Shown: positions 33,578-44,808, counted from the first letter of the stretch. The stretch is 64,000 bases of DNA from Streptomyces griseoincarnatus (GCA_014649575.1 BMTH01000003.1:1-64000); one strand, 5' to 3'. Notes: generated from the sequence alone by a model not told the origin. Numbers and translations are program-made.

Positions 33578-34666
33578 GTGACCGACGTATCTGACGGCGT
33601 CCTGCACACCCTGTTCCGTTCGGACCAGGGCGGCCACGAACAAGTCGTGCTCTGCCAGGACCGTGCCAGCGGCCTCAAGGCCGTCATCGCCATCCACTCC
33701 ACCGCTCTGGGCCCCGCCCTGGGCGGCACGCGTTTCTACCCGTACGCCTCCGAGGAGGAGGCCGTCGCCGACGCGCTCAACCTCGCGCGCGGGATGTCGT
33801 ACAAGAACGCCATGGCCGGTCTCGACCACGGCGGCGGCAAGGCCGTGATCATCGGCGACCCGGAGCGGATCAAGACCGAGGAGCTGCTGCTGGCCTACGG
33901 CCGGTTCGTCGCCTCCCTCGGCGGCCGCTACGTCACCGCGTGCGACGTCGGCACCTACGTCGCCGACATGGACGTGGTGGCCCGGGAGTGCCGCTGGACC
34001 ACCGGCCGCTCCCCCGAGAACGGCGGCGCGGGCGACTCGTCGGTACTCACCTCCTACGGCGTCTACCAGGGCATGCGGGCCGCCGCCCAGCACCTGTGGG
34101 GCGACCCGTCGCTGCGCGACCGCAAGGTCGGCATCGCGGGCGTGGGCAAGGTCGGGCACCACCTGGTGGAGCACCTGCGGGCCGAGGGCGCCGAGGTCGT
34201 GATCACCGACGTGCGCGAGGACGCCGTCCGCCGGATCCTCGACCGGCATCCCGAGGGCGTGTCGGCCGTGGCCGACACCGAGACGCTGATCCGCACCGAG
34301 GGCCTGGACATCTACGCCCCGTGCGCGCTCGGCGGCGCCCTGAACGACGACACCGTGCCCGTGCTGACCGCCAGGGTGGTCTGCGGCGCGGCCAACAACC
34401 AGCTCGCCCACCCGGGCGTGGAGAAGGACCTCGCGGACCGCGGGATCCTCTACGCGCCGGACTACGTGGTGAACGCCGGCGGCGTGATCCAGGTGGCGGA
34501 CGAGCTGCACGGCTTTGACTTCGACCGGTGCAAGGCGAAGGCGTCGAAGATCTTCGACACCACGCTCGCCATATTCGCACGTGCGAAGGAGGACGGTATT
34601 CCGCCGGCCGCCGCGGCCGACCGGATCGCCGAGCAGCGGATGGCGGAGGCGCGTCCGCCGCGATGA
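33578..34666 (+). CDS. vdh: Valine (branched-chain amino acid) dehydrogenase
   Basis: A 362-residue Glu/Leu/Phe/Val-dehydrogenase-family enzyme that oxidatively deaminates valine to 2-oxoisovalerate with NAD. The catalytic block [11 protein letters not shown] contains the substrate lysine, ACDVGT follows, and [16 protein letters not shown] is the NAD-binding loop. In Streptomyces the enzyme feeds branched-chain precursors into polyketides. GTG at 33578, preceded by AGGAG, gives the known [14 protein letters not shown]-terminus; the frame from 33509 is too long. Divergent from the hypothetical gene. Confidence 0.96.
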   Translation: MTDVSDGVLHTLFRSDQGGHEQVVLCQDRASGLKAVIAIHSTALGPALGGTRFYPYASEEEAVADALNLARGMSYKNAMAGLDHGGGKAVIIGDPERIKTEELLLAYGRFVASLGGRYVTACDVGTYVADMDVVARECRWTTGRSPENGGAGDSSVLTSYGVYQGMRAAAQHLWGDPSLRDRKVGIAGVGKVGHHLVEHLRAEGAEVVITDVREDAVRRILDRHPEGVSAVADTETLIRTEGLDIYAPCALGGALNDDTVPVLTARVVCGAANNQLAHPGVEKDLADRGILYAPDYVVNAGGVIQVADELHGFDFDRCKAKASKIFDTTLAIFARAKEDGIPPAAAADRIAEQRMAEARPPR

Positions 34667-34984
34667 GGTCCGTGCGCGGCGCCCCCGATCGGGGCGCTTC
34701 GCACACCTGAGCGGTACCCGCCGGGGGGCACTTGGAGAGAACTCTCACTTCTCCCGGCGGGTCGACCGTCGATAAGTGGTTAAAATCGCGATTGACCAGC
34801 GAGGACAGGGCGCCTCGACGGTCCCGGGCGCGGGCACGTCATGCGGGCGACGTACCGTATGGGCGCGGGCTCAGGTACCGTGGAAGCCCTACGGACCGGT
34901 CTCTCCATGGAGAGCCCGTTCTGGACCATGAACGCGTGTCAAGACTCTGGGGCCGTCGAGCCCCGTCGTTGAGGGGGTCGAGCC
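34667..34984. other. 318-bp gap before DUF3073 gene
   Basis: Contains a CCCCGATCGGGG palindrome just after vdh (34683-34694) and a perfect 14-bp palindrome CTCTCCATGGAGAG (34901-34914) about 70 bp before the DUF3073 start. The latter could be an operator or leader element. No gene is seen. Confidence 0.4.
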
Positions 34985-35233
34985 ATGGGGCGCGGCCGGG
35001 CCAAGGCCAAGCAGACGAAGGTCGCCCGCCAGCTGAAGTACAACAGCGGTGGGACTGACCTCTCACGCCTGGCCGAGGAGCTGGGCGCATCGACGTCGAA
35101 TCAGTCACCGAACGGTGATCGTTTCGAGGACGATGAGCAAGACGACGACCTGTACGCAAAGTACGCCGACCTCTACGAGGACGACGAGGAGGACGAGGAC
35201 GGCCCGTCCTCGCAACAGCGTCGCGGCGCTTGA
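34985..35233 (+). CDS. DUF3073 family protein
   Basis: An 82-residue protein. The highly basic N-terminus (MGRGRAKAKQTKVARQLKY) is followed by an acidic tail (EDDEQDDDLYAKYADLYEDDEEDED). This is the standard layout of actinobacterial DUF3073 proteins. It is small and unusually charge-segregated, which suits nucleic-acid or ribosome binding, but no function is established. ATG at 34985 with a GAGGGGG-type site. Confidence 0.93.
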   Translation: MGRGRAKAKQTKVARQLKYNSGGTDLSRLAEELGASTSNQSPNGDRFEDDEQDDDLYAKYADLYEDDEEDEDGPSSQQRRGA

Positions 35234-35320
35234 CCTTGCGTGGTGCATGAGCCCGGTCGGTGACCTAGGTCACCCGCCGGGTTCAGTGCTGCCCGGGCCG
35301 GCCACGTCGGCCGGTGCGCC

Positions 35321-35343
35321 GCCCGCCCGTTCACCGGGCGGGC
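35321..35343. terminator. Terminator between convergent DUF3073 and purM
   Basis: Arms GCCCGCCCG / CGGGCGGGC around a five-base loop, within a GC-rich run of nested inverted repeats starting near 35290. It lies between two convergent stop codons. Confidence 0.65.
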
Positions 35344-35356
35344 GCCACCTCCGTGC

Positions 35357-36424
35357 TCAGTTCGCGTAGTCACCGACAAGAGCGGCACCCGTGGCGTGGT
35401 CACCGCGCTCGGTGATCTCGCCGGCCACCCAGGCGTCCACGCCGCGGTCGGCCAGCGTGCTCAGCGCCACGTCGACGGACTCCTGCGGCACGATCGCGAT
35501 CATGCCGACGCCCATGTTCAGCGTCTTCTCCAGCTCCAGCCGCTCGACCGAGCCGGTCCGTCCGACCAGGTCGAACACCGGGGCGGGCGTCCAGGTGGAG
35601 CGGTCCACCGTGGCGTGCAGCCCGTCCGGGATCACCCGGGCCAGGTTGGCCGCCAGTCCGCCGCCGGTGACATGGCTGAACGCGTGCACCTCGGTGGTGT
35701 GGATCAGCGACAGACAGTCCAGCGAGTAGATCTTGGTGGGCTCCAGCAGCTCCTCGCCGAGGGTGCGGCCCAGCTCGTCGATCCGGGCGTCCAGCGACAG
35801 CCCCGCCCGCTCCAGCAGCACGTGGCGGACGAGCGAGTAGCCGTTGGAGTGAAGTCCGGAGGACGCCATGGCGATCACCGCGTCACCCGGACGGATGCGG
35901 TCCGCGCCCAGCAGCCGGTCGGCCTCCACGACGCCCGTACCGGCGCCGGCGACGTCGAAGTCGTCCGGACCCAGCAGACCCGGGTGCTCGGCCGTCTCGC
36001 CGCCCACCAGGGCGCATCCGGCCAGCACACAGCCTTCCGCGATGCCCTTGACGATCGCCGCGACACGCTCGGGGTGGACCTTGCCGACGCAGATGTAGTC
36101 GGTCATGAACAGCGGCTCGGCGCCGCACACCACGATGTCGTCCATGACCATGGCGACCAGGTCGTGCCCGATGGAGTCGTACACGCCCATCCGGCGGGCG
36201 ATGTCGACCTTGGTGCCGACGCCGTCGGTGGCGGAGGCGAGCAGCGGGCGCTCGTAGTTCTTCAGGGCGGAGGCGTCGAAGAGGCCGGCGAATCCGCCGA
36301 GGCCGCCGAGGACCTCGGGGCGCTGCGTCTTCTTCACCCATTCCTTCATCAGTTCGACCGCGCGGTCGCCCGCTTCGATGTCGACGCCCGCCGCTGCGTA
36401 GCTGGCACCAGTGTTCTGGGACAT
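35357..36424 (-). CDS. purM: Phosphoribosylformylglycinamidine cyclo-ligase (AIR synthetase)
   Basis: A 355-residue PurM that converts FGAM to aminoimidazole ribotide with ATP, step five of purine synthesis. Conserved blocks: SATDGVGTK, MVMDDIVVCGAEPLF, GCALVGGETAEHPG and VTGGGLAANLARV. It starts at ATG 36424, 33 bp after purF on the same strand, so the two form an operon. Confidence 0.97.
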   Translation of the reverse strand: MSQNTGASYAAAGVDIEAGDRAVELMKEWVKKTQRPEVLGGLGGFAGLFDASALKNYERPLLASATDGVGTKVDIARRMGVYDSIGHDLVAMVMDDIVVCGAEPLFMTDYICVGKVHPERVAAIVKGIAEGCVLAGCALVGGETAEHPGLLGPDDFDVAGAGTGVVEADRLLGADRIRPGDAVIAMASSGLHSNGYSLVRHVLLERAGLSLDARIDELGRTLGEELLEPTKIYSLDCLSLIHTTEVHAFSHVTGGGLAANLARVIPDGLHATVDRSTWTPAPVFDLVGRTGSVERLELEKTLNMGVGMIAIVPQESVDVALSTLADRGVDAWVAGEITERGDHATGAALVGDYAN

Positions 36425-36457
36425 GGCTGTGAGAGCTTTCGTGTCGTCCGTCAGGGC

Positions 36458-37984
36458 TTACGGGCGGCGGATCGCGTCGACCGCGGCCGGGGCGGCGGTG
36501 CCGGCGGCCAGCTCGGTCTCCAACAGCTGCTTGCCGAGGAGCTCGGGGTCGGGCAGCTCCATCGGGTATTCGCCGTCGAAGCAGGCGCGGCACAGGTTGG
36601 GCTTGGCGATGGTGGTCGCCTCGATCATGCCGTCGAGGGAGATGTACGCCAGGGAGTCGGCGCCGAGCGAGGTGCCGATCTCCTCGATGGTCATGCCGTT
36701 GGCGATCAGCTCGGCGCGGGTGGCGAAGTCGATGCCGAAGAAGCAGGGCCACTTCACGGGCGGCGAGGAGATCCGGATGTGGACCTCGGCGGCGCCCGCC
36801 TCACGGAGCATGCGGACCAGGGCCCGCTGGGTGTTGCCGCGCACGATCGAGTCGTCGACGACGACCAGGCGCTTGCCCTTGATGACTTCCTTGAGCGGGT
36901 TCAGCTTCAGCCGGATGCCGAGCTGCCGGATGGTCTGCGAGGGCTGGATGAACGTACGGCCGACGTACGCGTTCTTGACCAGGCCGGCGCCGAAGGGGAT
37001 GCCGGAGGCCTCCGCGTAGCCGATGGCGGCGGGGGTGCCGGACTCCGGGGTCGGTATCACCAGGTCGGCCTCGACCGGGGCCTCCTCGGCGAGCTTCCGG
37101 CCCATCTCGACGCGCGAGAGGTAGACGTTCCGCCCGGCGATGTCGGTGTCGGGGCGGGCCAGGTACACGTACTCGAAGACGCATCCCTTGGGCTTCGCTT
37201 CCGCGAATCGGGACGTTCGCAGTCCGTTCTGGTCGATGGCGACGAACTCGCCCGGCTCGATCTCCCGGACGTAGCTCGCGCCGCAGATGTCGAGGGCGGC
37301 GGACTCGGAGGCGACCACCCAGCCGCGCTCCAGCCGGCCGAGGACCAGCGGACGGATGCCCTGCGGGTCACGGGCCGCGTAGAGGGTGTTCTCGTCCATG
37401 AAGACGAGGCTGAAGGCACCCTTGACCTTCGGCAGGACCACGTGCGCGGCCTGCTCCACCGTGACCGGCTCGCCGTCGGCGGCGCGCTGGCCGGCCAGCA
37501 GGGCGGTGATCAGGTCGGTGTCGTTGGTCGCGGCCACCTTGGGCGCGCGGCCGTTCTCCTTGGGGAGCTCGGCGACCATGTCGGCGAGCTGCGCCGTGTT
37601 GACCAGGTTGCCGTTGTGGCCGAGCGCGATCGATCCGTGCGCGGTGGCGCGGAACGTCGGCTGGGCGTTCTCCCACACGGACGCACCGGTGGTCGAGTAG
37701 CGGGCGTGACCGACCGCGATGTGACCCTGCAGGGAGCCGAGAGAGGTCTCGTCGAAGACCTGGGACACGAGGCCCATGTCCTTGAAGACGAGGATCTGGG
37801 AGCCGTTGCTGACCGCGATTCCCGCGGATTCCTGGCCCCGATGCTGGAGGGCGTAGAGCCCGAAGTACGTGAGCTTGGCGACCTCTTCGCCCGGAGCCCA
37901 GACACCGAAGACGCCGCAAGCGTCCTGAGGGCCTTTCTCACCGGGGAGCAGGTCGTGGTTGAGTCGTCCGTCACCACGTGGCAC
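36458..37984 (-). CDS. purF: Amidophosphoribosyltransferase
   Basis: A 508-residue PurF catalysing the first committed purine step, PRPP plus glutamine to phosphoribosylamine. The glutaminase nucleophile lies in the DACGVFGVW block, preceded by a short propeptide that is normally cleaved. Further blocks are HRGQESAGI, GHNGNL and the PRPP-binding VVVDDSIVRGNT. GTG at 37984 gives the conserved PRGDGRLNHDLLPG start; the frame to 38185 is non-coding in character. GGAGG lies one base from the start, unusually close. purM follows in the operon. Confidence 0.96.
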   Translation of the reverse strand: MPRGDGRLNHDLLPGEKGPQDACGVFGVWAPGEEVAKLTYFGLYALQHRGQESAGIAVSNGSQILVFKDMGLVSQVFDETSLGSLQGHIAVGHARYSTTGASVWENAQPTFRATAHGSIALGHNGNLVNTAQLADMVAELPKENGRAPKVAATNDTDLITALLAGQRAADGEPVTVEQAAHVVLPKVKGAFSLVFMDENTLYAARDPQGIRPLVLGRLERGWVVASESAALDICGASYVREIEPGEFVAIDQNGLRTSRFAEAKPKGCVFEYVYLARPDTDIAGRNVYLSRVEMGRKLAEEAPVEADLVIPTPESGTPAAIGYAEASGIPFGAGLVKNAYVGRTFIQPSQTIRQLGIRLKLNPLKEVIKGKRLVVVDDSIVRGNTQRALVRMLREAGAAEVHIRISSPPVKWPCFFGIDFATRAELIANGMTIEEIGTSLGADSLAYISLDGMIEATTIAKPNLCRACFDGEYPMELPDPELLGKQLLETELAAGTAAPAAVDAIRRP

Positions 37985-38046
37985 GCCTCCGAGTGTAGGC
38001 GAGATCGACCACTGGTCCGAATGCGGGATGTGGCCGCGCGGGTGGG

Positions 38047-38832
38047 TCAGCGGGCCGCGACGGCCCGTACCTCGGTGCCGTTCTCGCTGGTCAGCGTGAG
38101 GGTGTCGCCGTCGACCGCGTACCGGGCGGCGCCGTTGAAGAGCTTCGTCAAGGCCTTCTCGGCGTCCATGAGTGAGTCTTCGCACATCATTCGGGTCAGG
38201 GACGGGACGCCGAGGGTGATATGGCTGTCGCGCACGGTGGCCTTCGCACGGACCTGGTTGCAGCCCAGGTTTCCGGAGACCGCGCCGCGCTCCCGGTCGA
38301 ACGTGAGGTGGGCGCGGCCGGCGCCGTCCGGGGTGGTGACGTTCCAGCGGGTGCCGTGCAGCGGACTGTCCTGGGCCTCGCTGAGGCGCACGGTGTCGCC
38401 GGACGCGGTGGTCAGCGTGAGGCGGTCTCCTTCGACGTCCGCCTTCAGCTCTCCGGCGGCCAGGGCACGGGCGACGGCGCTCTCGCCCGCCATGATCCGG
38501 TCGTCGCAGGCTCGCAGGGTGGTCTCGGCGGCGGTCAGGCGCACCCGGTCGCCGTCGGTGCGGACGCGGGCCTCGAAGAGGTTGCAGCCGTAGCTGCCGG
38601 TGGCGCGGCCGTCCTCGCCGAGGGTGAGGTGGGCGCCGTCGGGGGCGCGGTGGGTGGCGCCGTCCAAGGTGACGCTGTCGACGGTCCAGCGGACGCCGGT
38701 GACCGGCCGCTCCGCCTCGGCGGCGCCGCTGCCGGCGCCCGCCTTCTCGCTGCCGCAGGCCGCGGCGAACGGGACGACGAGCACGGCGACGGCCGCCAGG
38801 GTCCTGCGCGAGGTGTGCTTCTGTCGGTCCAT
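38047..38832 (-). CDS. META-domain lipoprotein (HslJ-like)
   Basis: A 261-residue lipoprotein. The signal ends in lipobox AAAC with Cys at about residue 26. Two tandem META domains follow, at about 48-140 (RWTVDSVTLDG ... GSYGCNLFEA) and 155-255 (HGTRWNVTTPDG ... NLGCNQVRA). META proteins such as E. coli HslJ are linked to stress and antibiotic tolerance, but the activity is unknown. It lies between purF and the isomerase-like gene on the same strand. Confidence 0.85.
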   Translation of the reverse strand: MDRQKHTSRRTLAAVAVLVVPFAAACGSEKAGAGSGAAEAERPVTGVRWTVDSVTLDGATHRAPDGAHLTLGEDGRATGSYGCNLFEARVRTDGDRVRLTAAETTLRACDDRIMAGESAVARALAAGELKADVEGDRLTLTTASGDTVRLSEAQDSPLHGTRWNVTTPDGAGRAHLTFDRERGAVSGNLGCNQVRAKATVRDSHITLGVPSLTRMMCEDSLMDAEKALTKLFNGAARYAVDGDTLTLTSENGTEVRAVAAR

Positions 38833-38902
38833 GCCGCTTCGACGGAAGCGCGGAGCGAGCGGTTCCTCCCGGTGTCGGCGCCCGTCCCTCGGCGCCCCTC
38901 CC

Positions 38903-39700
38903 TCAGCCGAGCAGCGGCAGGTACGGCCCGAGGTCGGCGCGCTCGCCGCTCGCGCCGACCTCGGCGGAGGCCACGGCGTCCGTCCAGGAGAGCCGCCCGC
39001 CGGCCAGCCGGATCCACGTGAGCGGGTCGGTCTCCACCACGTTCGGCGGGGTGCCGCGCGTGTGCCGGGGCCCCTCGACGCACTGCACCACCGCGAAGGG
39101 CGGGACGCGCACCTCCGTGGAGCCGCCGGGCGCCTTCGCGGCGAGCGCGTCGGCCAGCAGCCGGACGCAGGTGGCCAGCGCCTGCCGGTCGTACGGGACG
39201 TCCAGGCCGGGGAGCGCGGCGTTCAGGTCGTCGGTGTGGACGACCAGCTCCACGGCGCGGGTGACCACGTAGTCGGTGAGGGGCAGGGCGCCCGCGCTGG
39301 TCGGGAGCAGCCTGCCGCTCGGGTGGGCGTCGAGGCGGGCGGTGAAGCGCCGCTCGGCGTCCGCCAGGTAGGCGTCGAGATCGGCGTGGCCGGCCGCGAG
39401 CCGGTGCGCGGTGTCCGCGATGGCTCCGGCGTCGGCTGCGATGGCGGCGGGCCAGTCGGTCAGCCGGGCGTCCTGCTTCGCGGGCTCCGGCTCGTCCAGC
39501 AGGCGGTCGACGGCCAGCAGCGCGACGCCGATGTGGGCGACCAGTTCCCGGACGGTCCAGTCGCCGAGCCGGGTCGGCGCGGCGAGCTGCTCCGGGGTGA
39601 GGGTGCCGACCGCGGTGCGCACGTGCCCGAACTGGGCCAGGACGGCGGCTCGGGTCTTGGCGGGGTCGTAGGAGCGGGGGCGTTTCCTGGCCGGTGGCAT
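38903..39700 (-). CDS. Maleylpyruvate-isomerase-family, mycothiol-dependent-type protein
   Basis: A 265-residue protein with the DinB-like MDMPI N-terminal fold at about residues 15-170 (VRELVAHIGVALLAVDRLL, VVTRAVELVVHTDDLN). Its helical metal-binding pocket has conserved histidines. A sterol-carrier-like C-terminal domain follows (DPLTWIRLAGGRLSW). Family members often use mycothiol, but most are uncharacterised and a specific substrate cannot be given. ATG at 39700. Confidence 0.82.
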   Translation of the reverse strand: MPPARKRPRSYDPAKTRAAVLAQFGHVRTAVGTLTPEQLAAPTRLGDWTVRELVAHIGVALLAVDRLLDEPEPAKQDARLTDWPAAIAADAGAIADTAHRLAAGHADLDAYLADAERRFTARLDAHPSGRLLPTSAGALPLTDYVVTRAVELVVHTDDLNAALPGLDVPYDRQALATCVRLLADALAAKAPGGSTEVRVPPFAVVQCVEGPRHTRGTPPNVVETDPLTWIRLAGGRLSWTDAVASAEVGASGERADLGPYLPLLG

Positions 39701-39709
39701 GGCGGAAGC

Positions 39710-40546
39710 CTATGCGCGGGCGCCGACAGACCGGGCCGGGACCTCGAACACCTCGTTGTTACGGGGGACACCGATGCCGCGCCAGGTGAACGGTATGCCG
39801 CGCGCGGTGTCCGGGTCGGGGCCGTCCATGAGCTGGAAGTGCAGGTGAGGCTCGGTGGAGTTGCCCGAGTTGCCGACCTGGGCGAGCACCTGGCCGGCGT
39901 GGACGCGGTCGCCCTCACGGACGGTCAGGGAGCCTCGGCGGAGGTGGGCGTAGAGGGCGTAGGCGCCGCCACCGAGGTCGAGGACCACGTGGTTGCCGAG
40001 GATTCTTCCGGCGCCGAGCAGGTCGCGGACGTTCGCCTCGAGGAGCATCAGGTACGCGAGGGCGGGCAGCGAACCGCGGCTGAGGTGGTCGCGGGCCGTG
40101 TCGGTGGCCCGGACGACGGTGGCGTCGGCCACCGCGTGCAGCGGGGCGCCGTGAGCGGGGAAGTCGGCGTTGCGCCGGGCCACGGGCCACAGCGCGCGGA
40201 ACGGTGGACGGGAGCCCGGCTCGGGCTCGGCGACCACGTCGATGGCGAAGGTCTGGCCGTAGGCGTGGGTGTGGTGGCTCGGGGTGTGGTCCGCCGGGCT
40301 GTTCAGCGCAATCCAGCGGCCGGCGACCGGGGGCTCGACCTCGACGGACGGCCGGGCGGCCCGGGGGCTGTCCGGGGCTCCGCCCCACCGGTTGGCGACG
40401 ACCAGCACGGCGTACGCGAGCAGCAGCGGCAGGAAGTCCCACCACACCGGATGGCCGAGGTCCAGGGCCACGTGGGCGGTCACCAACGCGAAGAAGGCGA
40501 TCAGGAGCGCGCGGTAGGCGGTCTTGGCGAGTTTGCGTGCGGACAT
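39710..40546 (-). CDS. Membrane-anchored M23 metallopeptidase
   Basis: A 278-residue protein. Two hydrophobic helices lie at about residues 11-30 and 34-52. An M23 domain spans about 85-265, with SHHTHAYGQTFAIDVV (zinc His and Asp) and EPHLHFQLMDG (second His pair). It differs from the coiled-coil M23 protein at 15.5 kb and belongs to a distinct actinobacterial branch. ATG at 40546 follows GGGGGAAG; the frame to 40831 overlaps the regulator and is rejected. It lies 26 bp downstream of an ArsR regulator and is co-transcribed. Confidence 0.85.
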   Translation of the reverse strand: MSARKLAKTAYRALLIAFFALVTAHVALDLGHPVWWDFLPLLLAYAVLVVANRWGGAPDSPRAARPSVEVEPPVAGRWIALNSPADHTPSHHTHAYGQTFAIDVVAEPEPGSRPPFRALWPVARRNADFPAHGAPLHAVADATVVRATDTARDHLSRGSLPALAYLMLLEANVRDLLGAGRILGNHVVLDLGGGAYALYAHLRRGSLTVREGDRVHAGQVLAQVGNSGNSTEPHLHFQLMDGPDPDTARGIPFTWRGIGVPRNNEVFEVPARSVGARA

Positions 40547-40572
40547 GCTTCCCCCAGTGCTCGTCGGTGCGG

Positions 40573-41055
40573 TCAGGGCCGCGCCGCTGCCAGTGCCACC
40601 AGCAGCGGCACCACCCGGCCCGCCGGGACCTCGTGCCGGCCCCGGCCGGTGCTGTGCAGCCAGCCGGCGGCGGTCAGCTGGCGCAGGTGGTGGTAGATCT
40701 GCCCGGTCGTGCCGATGTCGTCCAGCTCCGCCAGCTCGGCGGCGGTGCGGCGGCCGCCCGTTATCTCGCGGAGCAGCCGGAGCCGGACCGGGTGGCCGAG
40801 GGCCGCGAAGGACTCCGCGGCGTCCGGCCACTCGTAGGTGAGCAGGTCCGAGGTGAGCGCGCCGTGCTGCCAGTCGTACCGCTCGCCGGTCGGCAACCGC
40901 ACCGCGCCGGTGAACAGCACGCCTCCGTCGGCGGCCTTCAGCTCGGCGAGCTGCTCCTTGAGCCCCTCCAGAGCCCAGAAGTCGCCCTCCCCCATGGGGG
41001 CAGCCGTGCGGTCGGCCGCTTCGAGCGCCGCGATGCGGCGCTCGAGCTCGGTCAT
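40573..41055 (-). CDS. ArsR-family regulator with N-terminal coiled coil
   Basis: A ~160-residue regulator. The first ~40 residues form a coiled coil (MTELERRIAALEAADR). A winged helix-turn-helix of ArsR type spans about 85-150 (ALGHPVRLRLLREITGG ... TGQIYHHLRQLTAAGWL). It lacks the metal-binding ELCVCDL cysteines, so the signal is probably not a heavy metal. ATG at 41055 has GGAAG upstream; an in-frame GTG at 41073 is possible but has no ribosome site. A perfect 18-bp palindrome lies just upstream, and the M23 peptidase gene follows in the operon. Confidence 0.85.
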   Translation of the reverse strand: MTELERRIAALEAADRTAAPMGEGDFWALEGLKEQLAELKAADGGVLFTGAVRLPTGERYDWQHGALTSDLLTYEWPDAAESFAALGHPVRLRLLREITGGRRTAAELAELDDIGTTGQIYHHLRQLTAAGWLHSTGRGRHEVPAGRVVPLLVALAAARP

Positions 41056-41082
41056 GCGCTCTTCCAGTTCCACGATGTCGAG

Positions 41083-41100
41083 ATTACGTAACTACGTAAT
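41083..41100. promoter_or_regulatory. 18-bp palindromic operator ATTACGTA-AC-TACGTAAT
   Basis: Arms ATTACGTA and TACGTAAT are perfect inverted repeats around a two-base centre, 28 bp upstream of the ArsR start. It is AT-rich in a GC-rich setting and stands where an autorepressor would bind. Control by the ArsR protein is inferred from position. Confidence 0.72.
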
Positions 41101-41124
41101 TCTGCGCAAGGGCCGGTGCACACC

Positions 41125-41177
41125 TGTGGACAACCGGACCGGCAACCGGCCCTGTGGACAAGCGGACCTGTGGACAA
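41125..41177. promoter_or_regulatory. Cluster of three perfect DnaA boxes
   Basis: TGTGGACAA, the reverse complement of the Streptomyces DnaA box TTGTCCACA, occurs at 41125-41133, 41153-41161 and 41169-41177, all in the same orientation. They lie between the ArsR operator and the purL terminator. At this base composition three copies in 53 bp is far above chance. It is not oriC, since no dnaA or dnaN gene is nearby. Confidence 0.75.
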
Positions 41178-41205
41178 CCGGACCCGGCCCGGTGGCCGGA
41201 CATGA

Positions 41206-41237
41206 CGAAGCCCCCGCCGCAGAGGGCGGGGGCTTCG
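41206..41237 (-). terminator. Terminator of the purSQL operon
   Basis: Thirteen-base arms CGAAGCCCCCGCC / GGCGGGGGCTTCG with a six-base loop, 20 bp beyond the purL stop. Confidence 0.85.
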
Positions 41238-41257
41238 CGTGAAAGGGGTGCCGGGGC

Positions 41258-43512
<2,255 letters not shown>

Positions 43513-43516
<4 letters not shown>

Positions 43517-44193
43517 GCGTTGACCAGCTTCTTGAGGATCGACGTGAAGAAGGGCAGGCCGTCGGTACGGCCCGTACCGATCAGCGACTCGACGGCGTGC
43601 TCGGGGTGCGGCATCAGGCCGACGACGTTCCCGGCGGCGTTGGTGATGCCGGCGATGTCGTTGAGCGAGCCGTTCGGGTTGAAGTCGAGGTAGCGGAAGG
43701 CGACGCGGCCCTCGGCCTCCAGCTCGTCCAGCGTCCGCCGATCGGCGACGTAGCGGCCGTCCATGTTCTTCAGCGGGATGTGGATCTCCTGGCCGGCCTC
43801 GTAGTCCGTGGTCCAGGCGGTGTCCGCGTTCTCCACCCGCAGCTTCTGGTCGCGGCAGATGAAGTGCAGGTGGTCGTTGCCCAGCATGCCGCCGGGGAGC
43901 AGGTGGGCCTCGGTGAGGATCTGGAAGCCGTTGCAGATGCCGAGCACCGGAAGACCGGCCTTGGCCTGGTCGATGACGGTGTCCATGACCGGCGAGAAGC
44001 GCGCGATGGCGCCGGCACGCAGATAGTCGCCGTAACTGAAACCGCCGCAGAGCACCACGGCGTCGACCTGCTTGAGGTCCTTGTCCTTGTGCCAGAGGGC
44101 GACGGGTTCGGCGCCGGCGACGCGGATCGCGCGCTGGGTGTCCCGGTCGTCGAGGCTGCCCGGGAAAGTGACGACGCCAATACGAGCGGTCAC
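43513..44193 (-). CDS. purQ: Phosphoribosylformylglycinamidine synthase, glutaminase subunit
   Basis: A 226-residue class I glutamine amidotransferase that supplies ammonia to PurL. The nucleophile cysteine lies in [12 protein letters not shown], with the catalytic His/Glu in [14 protein letters not shown] at 44193 overlaps the purS stop by four bases, and its stop overlaps purL, so the three genes are translationally coupled. Confidence 0.97.
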
Positions 44194-44453
44194 TTGGCCG
44201 CCTCCGCGACTTCCTCGACCCGGACGGTGAAGTCCTCGATCACGGTGTTGGCGAGGAAGGATTCCGCAAGATCGTGGATACGGGCGAGCGCGGCCTCGTC
44301 GACCGGCCCGTCAACTTCCAGTTCGAATCGCTTTCCCTGACGGACGTCCGAGATCCCTTCGAAACCCAGACGCGGCAGTGCGCGCTGCACCGCCTGGCCC
44401 TGGGGGTCGAGGATCTCCGGCTTGAGCATGACGTCGACTACGACGCGTGCCAC
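44190..44453 (-). CDS. purS: Phosphoribosylformylglycinamidine synthase subunit PurS
   Basis: An ~87-residue PurS that bridges PurL and PurQ in the FGAM synthase complex. The sequence [19 protein letters not shown] ... [19 protein letters not shown] is typical. GTG at 44453 is preferred since GGGAG lies five bases before it; a GTG two codons upstream (44459) abuts the ribosome site. First gene of the purS-purQ-purL operon. Confidence 0.95.
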   Translation of the reverse strand: MARVVVDVMLKPEILDPQGQAVQRALPRLGFEGISDVRQGKRFELEVDGPVDEAALARIHDLAESFLANTVIEDFTVRVEEVAEAAK

Positions 44454-44459
44454 TGGCAC

Positions 44460-44808
44460 TCCCGGTGTGTGGTGCTGAGCAGGTCCCTTCAGACTACCCG
44501 CACAAAATTTCTACGCGAGTAGAGTTGTAGGAAACTACGTGAGCGCCGTCACGATTCGGCATCGGCGGGAGACGCGCCGGAAAAGATCCGGGAAAGATTC
44601 GCGATCTCTCGCACATCGCTATTGCGCCCGGACACGCGGGCAGATTTAGTCGGGCTTCCCATTGCATTGCCGGGCACTGTACAAATGAATTGTCATTAGC
44701 AGATACTTTGCCCGATTACAGGCGGACAGCCGACATCTCGGCGACCGTACCGGCACGTCATCACGGACGGCCGGACGGAAGAGGTGCCGCACGAAGGGAC
44801 CGATATTC
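44460..44808. other. Divergent purS / lsrL regulatory region
   Basis: About 350 bp. Near purS lies a small inverted repeat TCTAC-GCGA-GTAGA (44510-44523) in an AT-rich patch with CAAAATTT. Nearer lsrL, 44640-44720 is AT-rich, with ACAAATGAATTGT (44700-44712) as an imperfect palindrome. The first may regulate the purine operon. The second suits Lsr2-type binding and autoregulation. No gene is seen. Confidence 0.45.

Noticed and set aside
39710..40831. M23 peptidase start at 40831
   Set aside because: The extension overlaps the ArsR gene in another frame and has only Pro/Arg/Gly composition; ATG at 40546 has a good ribosome site.
41083..41177. Chromosomal origin suggested by DnaA boxes and a parS in the window
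   Set aside because: dnaA, dnaN, rpmH and the dense array of about twenty boxes are absent; three boxes are too few for oriC.
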